Source of the DNA: Apostichopus japonicus
Taxonomy: Eukaryota > Echinodermata > Holothuroidea > Aspidochirotida > Stichopodidae
NCBI RefSeq assembly: GCF_037975245.1
Contig: NC_092569.1
Coordinates: 1-26,000 of the forward strand
Reading direction: 5' to 3'
DNA length: 26,000 bases
Numbering within the stretch: the stretch's first letter is position 1; each line of letters starts with the position of its first letter. Below the pieces are notes generated by a model. The model had not been told where the DNA came from. It made no database searches and saw only the letters and a program-made list of their open reading frames with translations. This document shows, one piece after another, positions 22,816 through 26,000 of the stretch. The translations under genes were made by a program, and so were the position numbers.

Positions 22816-23094
22816 AGGCAGATTGGTTAATGATTTTTAATTAATTAACCGAATATGCAAATGAGCTGAAATTTTTATGACGTCATCGATAGGATGTAAC
22901 GGAAGTGTAAAAAATGTTTGAAGGTGCCCGCCCAAGTTTTGCACTTGGGAAGGGGGTCCCCCACCCCCAAAATTCACCCCCCTCCAATTTTTACCAAAAT
23001 GGCGCCAATTTGTCGAGGGGGTGCAGGGGTACCTAAAAAAATTATTTTCGACACCCCCACCCACGGGGAAGTATTTTTTTTATAATATTTTGTC
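22816..23094. other. Linker DNA between the composite array and the 21-bp array
   Basis: No gene is seen. It contains a perfect octamer ATGCAAAT (22855-22862), a CRE (22878-22885), a 7-bp hairpin CCCAAGT/ACTTGGG with a 5-nt loop (22931-22949), GGGGGTCCCCC (about 22953-22963), several C5-C6 and G5 runs to 23065, and AAAATGGCGCC near 22998. It is not similar to X, Y or Z apart from sharing these motif types. Confidence 0.7.
22878..22885. promoter_or_regulatory. CRE palindrome TGACGTCA in the linker
   Basis: A perfect full site lies in DNA not derived from modules X or Y. It is 16 bp downstream of the octamer motif ATGCAAAT. Confidence 0.45.
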
Positions 23095-23338
23095 AAGTCC
23101 CGACCGTCCATTTTCATTAGGTCCCGACCGTCCATTTCCAAGTCCCGATCGTCCATTTCCAAGTCCCGACCGTCCATTTTCAGGTCCCGACCGTCCATTT
23201 TGAAGTCCCGACCGTCCATTTTCGTACTCTAACATTTTTCGAAAAAGTGCCAAGTCCCGACCGTCCATTTTCAAGTCCCGACCGTCCATTTTCAAGTCCC
23301 GACCGTCCATTTCTAGGTCCCGAGTGTCCAAGTGTCTG
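23095..23338. repeat. 21-bp tandem repeat array, ten units
   Basis: Units start at 23095, 23119, 23140, 23161, 23182, 23203, 23252, 23273, 23294 and 23315, with core GTCCCGACCGTCCATTT. Short spacers lie after the first unit and after the sixth (about 27 bp of unrelated sequence). The last unit is the GAGTGTCC flavour and abuts the interstitial telomere tract. Because 21 is a multiple of three, the minus strand shows an open frame with a 7-residue period (MDGRDLK-like), which I regard as fortuitous. Confidence 0.92.
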
Positions 23339-23370
23339 AACCCTAACCCTAACCCTAACCCTAACCCTAA
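23339..23370. repeat. Interstitial telomere tract, (AACCCT)5AA
   Basis: Thirty-two bp of perfect telomere repeat lie in the same orientation as the terminal array, about 9.5 kb inside it. The tract is flanked by the 21-bp array on the left and a candidate LTR start (TGTTATG) on the right. Confidence 0.95.
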
Positions 23371-23739
23371 TGTTATGAAATAGTGATACCATCTCTTTGA
23401 TGTTACCGAAACACTCCATCGAGACACCTTACGGGCCTCTTATGTATTTATCTAGGTCATGGATTCAGTTTTCCCACGAGCAGTTTTTTAACTATCTTAT
23501 TGAATCTTGGTACAGGGCCTTTTCCCAAAATAGATTCCATTATGTCTGTGGAACATTCGAGAAGGTTCTCTCACGTGGTATGGAAGTTTCCATAGAAAGG
23601 GGATGGACTTCCAAACTCCCAACCAATCAGGGCAGATCAGTGCCAGTGCACTTATTTTTATATCATTAAGTTAATACAGGATGGTCAGGTTATTGGCTGT
23701 CTACTGATTATGCGCAGTGAGATTTTTATGGAAGTAAGG

Positions 23740-23747
23740 TATAAAAG
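23740..23747 (+). promoter_or_regulatory. TATA box TATAAAAG of the LTR
   Basis: A strong TATA box inside the candidate LTR predicts transcription starting near 23768-23772, which would mark the U3/R border. Confidence 0.65.
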
Positions 23748-23761
23748 AAAAAGGAGGTCAG

Positions 23762-23837
23762 AAATTTATCACTCTGTCAGCAAATTTATGACTTGATCAG
23801 AAAATTTATCACTCCGCCGAAGGTTCATCACTCCTAA
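23762..23837 (+). repeat. Three 20-bp-spaced AAATTTATSACT repeats in the LTR
   Basis: Copies start at 23762, 23782 and 23802, followed by a degenerate TTCATCACTCC. They sit at the predicted transcription start and 5' end of the RNA. A short GTCAA triplet repeat follows at about 23853. Confidence 0.75.
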
Positions 23838-23928
23838 TTGTTTAATTGACGGAGTCAAGTCAAGTCAAATCATTGTAATTTAGTTTTATTTGTAAAGAGA
23901 ATCGACAGAGAAGAAATTATACCGAATC

Positions 23929-23934
23929 ATTAAA
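23929..23934 (+). terminator. Candidate polyadenylation signal ATTAAA
   Basis: This common variant of AATAAA is followed within about 20-50 bp by T-rich and GTGTG sequence, in the right part of the LTR for the R/U5 border. Confidence 0.45.
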
Positions 23935-24103
23935 TCAAATCCTATCTCGTCAAATTGTTTTTTGTGTGAAGTCATTGTTTTCTTCCGTTCGAGACATCTC
24001 CTGAAGAAGCATAAAAACGGCATCAAGATATCCCAGTACCTTTCTATCGCGAGTCCCGATATAGTTTTACTATCGGAGGAAGCGGGCTCGTCACAATATT
24101 ACA

Positions 24104-24121
24104 TGGTGGAGATCGGTTGCT
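24104..24121 (+). promoter_or_regulatory. Candidate primer-binding site TGGTGGAGATCGG
   Basis: It begins with TGG directly after the LTR terminal ACA and is complementary to a tRNA ending ...GATCTCCACCA. I cannot name the tRNA with confidence. Confidence 0.5.
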
Positions 24122-24789
24122 TTCTTCGGGAACACAACGGAAACGGAACTTTTCACAACTTCGTTCGTTACGATCAATAACGAACAGGTGATTTTTTTTT
24201 TTTTTGCCCGAAGACCTAACGAGGAACACAACGTGTATAGTAAGTTCACGACCTAGCCTAACGGAAACACTCTACGAGGGAAGTCAGCCTTCACTAGCCT
24301 AAGTTTGTACAACGGACACCGGAACCACTGATCTGTACACTAACGTTAATCAACCCAGCATGCAGTTCGCGTTTGAACATTCGCGCAACTAGTACGTAGA
24401 ATACTACAGCTCTAAACATCAGAACTGAACATTTTCGCGATCTAAGCCTAGACTCGACCCGATGTTAACGGCGAACGAATCTGCACCATACGAGATGTAG
24501 GCCCACCTGCTACTGCTACTACCTGCCGCAACTACTACTGCTGACCGAGGGACTTCAATCATCGTTTGCAGTTCCACTACCAGTTCTTAGTTAAAACTTA
24601 AGGGTGAGTGAAATCATGCCAATTTGTATCCCAAACCCCTATTTGAGATCAGAGTGTACCGATAAGTTATTTTAATCGTGTCCATGTATTGCATATTTGT
24701 TATTTGTATTTAATAACGGTCGATAGTGTGTTCAATTAAGTAAAGGCTCATGTTGTATACTCGTAACTAGCCTAATTGTATGCGGCAAA
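24122..24789 (+). other. Retrotransposon leader / 5' untranslated region
   Basis: About 670 bp separate the primer-binding site from gag, with no long open frame. It contains a T14 run (24192-24205), a CTGCTACT-rich stretch (about 24508-24542), and a strong 5' splice-site match AAGG|GTGAGT at 24604. Two very short upstream frames lie near gag: 24750-24770 and 24780-24803, the latter overlapping the gag start in another frame. They may lower gag translation or force leaky scanning. No convincing acceptor was found. Confidence 0.6.
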
Positions 24790-25746
24790 ATGTCCGTCAG
24801 TGAACAGGAAACTTCGACCTCTGTTAATGTTATGCAGAAACATAGGCCCACTGATTTTTTGCCATCACGATTTCAGGGCGATGTAATTGATGCAGATTTA
24901 GCCGAAGCTCATTATTTGGGATTTGAAGATTATTTAGAGTTGCATAAATTGCCGTCCCAAACCACCCCTGAGGCTGTAGCGGAAGAATTTAATGAAATAT
25001 GTCGCATATTTAAGCGAACACTTAAAGGCCAAGCCAGACTCTGGATTGAAAACAAAAATTTTTCAACTATTGCTGATCTTCGCAAGCAATTCCTTGCTCG
25101 TTTCAGTCCAGGCACTTCTTCCTACGCTAAATCACAGGCATTTCACGCATTAAGCTATACGCCAGGTGATACAGCTCAAGCACATTTGGTCAAAATTTCC
25201 AAAGCTGCAGCACAATTAAGTTATGGCGAGGACCAAATTAGAGATAAATTCATCTCGACCCTGCCTTTGCAATGCCGCTCAGCAGTGTTAATGTCTGCAT
25301 CACCAGAAGCAACAATTGCAGATTTGGTCAAGAAAGTACAGTGCTATTTTGACTTGCAAATCCAAAGTCAACCCACAGCTTCTTCCGAACTATTTATGGC
25401 AATGCACGACAAAGCATCTTCTGTTCAGACTCATACTATTTCTGCATCTTCTGAGATACACGAGTTGTGTAATAAAATTCAGGAGTTAGAGACCAAGTTT
25501 GATCAGTCACGTAGGTCAGAATCGCAAGACAATCCAAAAGATATGAGGCAAAGATATAGTTCTCGTGATTCTCGTGGTCCTAGGACAGGTCAAAATGATA
25601 ACAGGAGAAGGTTACCATATTTTAATCCTTCAATCACATGTCATTACTGCCAAAATCGAGGTCATTTTGCACAATATTGCCAAATTCGCCTAAGCCATGA
25701 AATGGAGGCTAATGTAAAGAAAGTACCAACACAGAATTTTCAGTAG
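24790..25746 (+). CDS. Gag polyprotein of a Ty3/gypsy-type LTR retrotransposon
   Basis: This 318-residue structural protein would form the cytoplasmic particle that packages element RNA. Residues about 45-190 are helix-rich and look like a capsid-type Retrotrans_gag domain, with a WIENKNFSTIADLRKQFLARF-type stretch near residues 85-105. Residues 221-240 could form a short coiled coil. Residues 240-275 are rich in R, K, S and Q, as expected for RNA binding. A CCHC zinc knuckle of form C-X2-C-X4-H-X4-C uses C284, C287, H292 and C297. The chosen ATG is the first after an in-frame stop at 24724. The frame is intact and ends in TAG at 25744; the protease frame overlaps its last 34 bases. The length is ordinary for such Gags. 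Confidence 0.9.
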   Translation: MSVSEQETSTSVNVMQKHRPTDFLPSRFQGDVIDADLAEAHYLGFEDYLELHKLPSQTTPEAVAEEFNEICRIFKRTLKGQARLWIENKNFSTIADLRKQFLARFSPGTSSYAKSQAFHALSYTPGDTAQAHLVKISKAAAQLSYGEDQIRDKFISTLPLQCRSAVLMSASPEATIADLVKKVQCYFDLQIQSQPTASSELFMAMHDKASSVQTHTISASSEIHELCNKIQELETKFDQSRRSESQDNPKDMRQRYSSRDSRGPRTGQNDNRRRLPYFNPSITCHYCQNRGHFAQYCQIRLSHEMEANVKKVPTQNFQ

Positions 25747-26000
25747 GGAGCACTTATGATTGCACTCATCATACAGTGACTCCAGACAAAGTACCAAGTA
25801 AAGGAAGATCGAAACGTAAAGCAAATAGTATTTGGAAGAATAGTAATATTCCTAGTTCTAGATATACAGGGAACGACCGTAATGTGGATATTCAACTGGA
25901 CACACGTAATTTTGTAAGAGGTACTTTACATGATGGTAAAGGAATTTCATTGTTGTTTGATAGTGGAGCGACACGCTCTATCATTTCTTCTTCTACAGTG
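25713..26000 (+). CDS. Protease/pol frame of the LTR retrotransposon (partial)
   Basis: Open in the -1 frame relative to gag, this starts after a stop at 25710-25712 and runs off the window. The first 80 or so residues are polar and unremarkable. They lead into LLFDSGATRSIIS, with the DSGA catalytic motif (Asp codon 25959-25961) of a retropepsin-like aspartic protease that cleaves Gag and Pol. The overlap and -1 phase fit expression as a Gag-Pol fusion by ribosomal frameshifting, but I found no canonical slippery heptamer in the overlap; GAATTTT at 25733-25739 is only a poor match. There is no in-frame ATG in the early part, so independent initiation is not obvious. Reverse transcriptase, RNase H and integrase would lie beyond 26000. 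Confidence 0.82.

Larger units (their letters stand above)
23371..24103 (+). repeat. Candidate 5' LTR (about 733 bp)
   Basis: The left end TGTTAT and right end ATTACA are near-perfect short inverted termini (TG...CA rule). Inside are a TATA box (23740), a 20-bp repeat set just downstream, ATTAAA (23929) and a T/GT-rich stretch after it, which suggests U3, R and U5 in order. The right end is followed immediately by TGG, the only TGG between there and gag. The 3' LTR is outside the window, so the limits are inferred. Short open frames here are not credible genes. Confidence 0.68.
23371..26000 (+). mobile_element. LTR retrotransposon, Ty3/gypsy type, 5' part
   Basis: The order is candidate 5' LTR (23371-24103), primer-binding site, long leader, intact gag (24790-25746), then a protease frame with a DSGA active site running off the window. 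The CCHC knuckle and retroviral-type aspartic protease fit Ty3/gypsy (Metaviridae-like). Assignment to this superfamily rather than Bel/Pao rests on the Gag look and would need reverse transcriptase and integrase, which lie outside. Gag has no stop or frameshift, so the insertion may be young. Confidence 0.85.

Noticed and set aside
23095-23338. CRISPR-like array of 21-bp repeats
   Set aside because: The units are directly adjacent, with no regular unique spacers, in a eukaryotic telomeric setting.
13857-23370. tRNA or rRNA genes
   Set aside because: I found no A/B box pairs with a cloverleaf and no conserved rRNA stretches by reading. A covariance-model scan would settle this.
23080-23427. 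Minus-strand 115-codon frame with MDGRDLK-like heptads
   Set aside because: It is a by-product of a 21-bp tandem repeat (7 codons); it extends through the interstitial telomere tract into the LTR, which a real gene would hardly do.
23962-24180. 72-codon frame crossing the LTR/primer-binding site
   Set aside because: It spans the inferred LTR end and primer-binding site, resembles nothing known, and is expected by chance.

Overview
This window is the left end of a eukaryotic chromosome. It opens with 13.86 kb of nearly pure (AACCCT)n, which reads TTAGGG on the minus strand, and passes through about 9.2 kb of repeated subtelomeric DNA. It ends in the 5' part of an LTR retrotransposon. TTAGGG telomeres occur in most non-arthropod, non-nematode animals and in some fungi and protists. 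The Ty3/gypsy-type Gag and the lack of host genes fit a metazoan, perhaps a marine invertebrate, but nothing here fixes the species.

Layout: (1) 1-13856, terminal telomere, about 2,309 repeat units with only two variant units. (2) 13857-14104, junction DNA with one 21-bp repeat unit and C/G and A/T homopolymer tracts. (3) 14105-22815, a composite subtelomeric array made of three modules that I call X (about 1.6 kb), Y (about 0.92 kb) and Z (tandem ~205-bp satellite). The order is X1-Y1-Z1-Y2-Z2-X2-Y3-Z3. X1/Y1 align to X2/Y3 at an almost constant offset of 4,971 bp, and Y2-Z2 is an inner duplication offset by about 1,714 bp. (4) 22816-23094, a linker unlike X, Y or Z. (5) 23095-23338, a 21-bp tandem repeat, followed by a 32-bp interstitial telomere tract (23339-23370). 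(6) 23371-26000, a candidate 5' LTR, primer-binding site, leader, intact gag and the start of a protease/pol frame, cut by the window edge.

The only convincing protein-coding sequences are gag and the protease start. The many short open frames in X, Y, Z and the 21-bp array look fortuitous: none belongs to a family I recognise, and the Y copies differ mainly by amino-acid-changing substitutions and an indel.

The most notable signal is how dense regulator-like motifs are in non-coding subtelomeric DNA. Each X copy has 18-20 GGTCA half-sites in about 550 bp, including DR1 and everted pairs of the nuclear-receptor type. There are ten perfect CRE palindromes (TGACGTCA) between 15 and 23 kb. An RFX X-box-like inverted repeat occurs in every Z monomer, and YY1-like motifs occur in X. 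A 21-bp repeat marks the telomere edge, both X edges and the interstitial telomere. One working hypothesis is that these modules are promoter or boundary elements for leftward subtelomeric (TERRA-like) transcription. The sequence alone cannot prove this.
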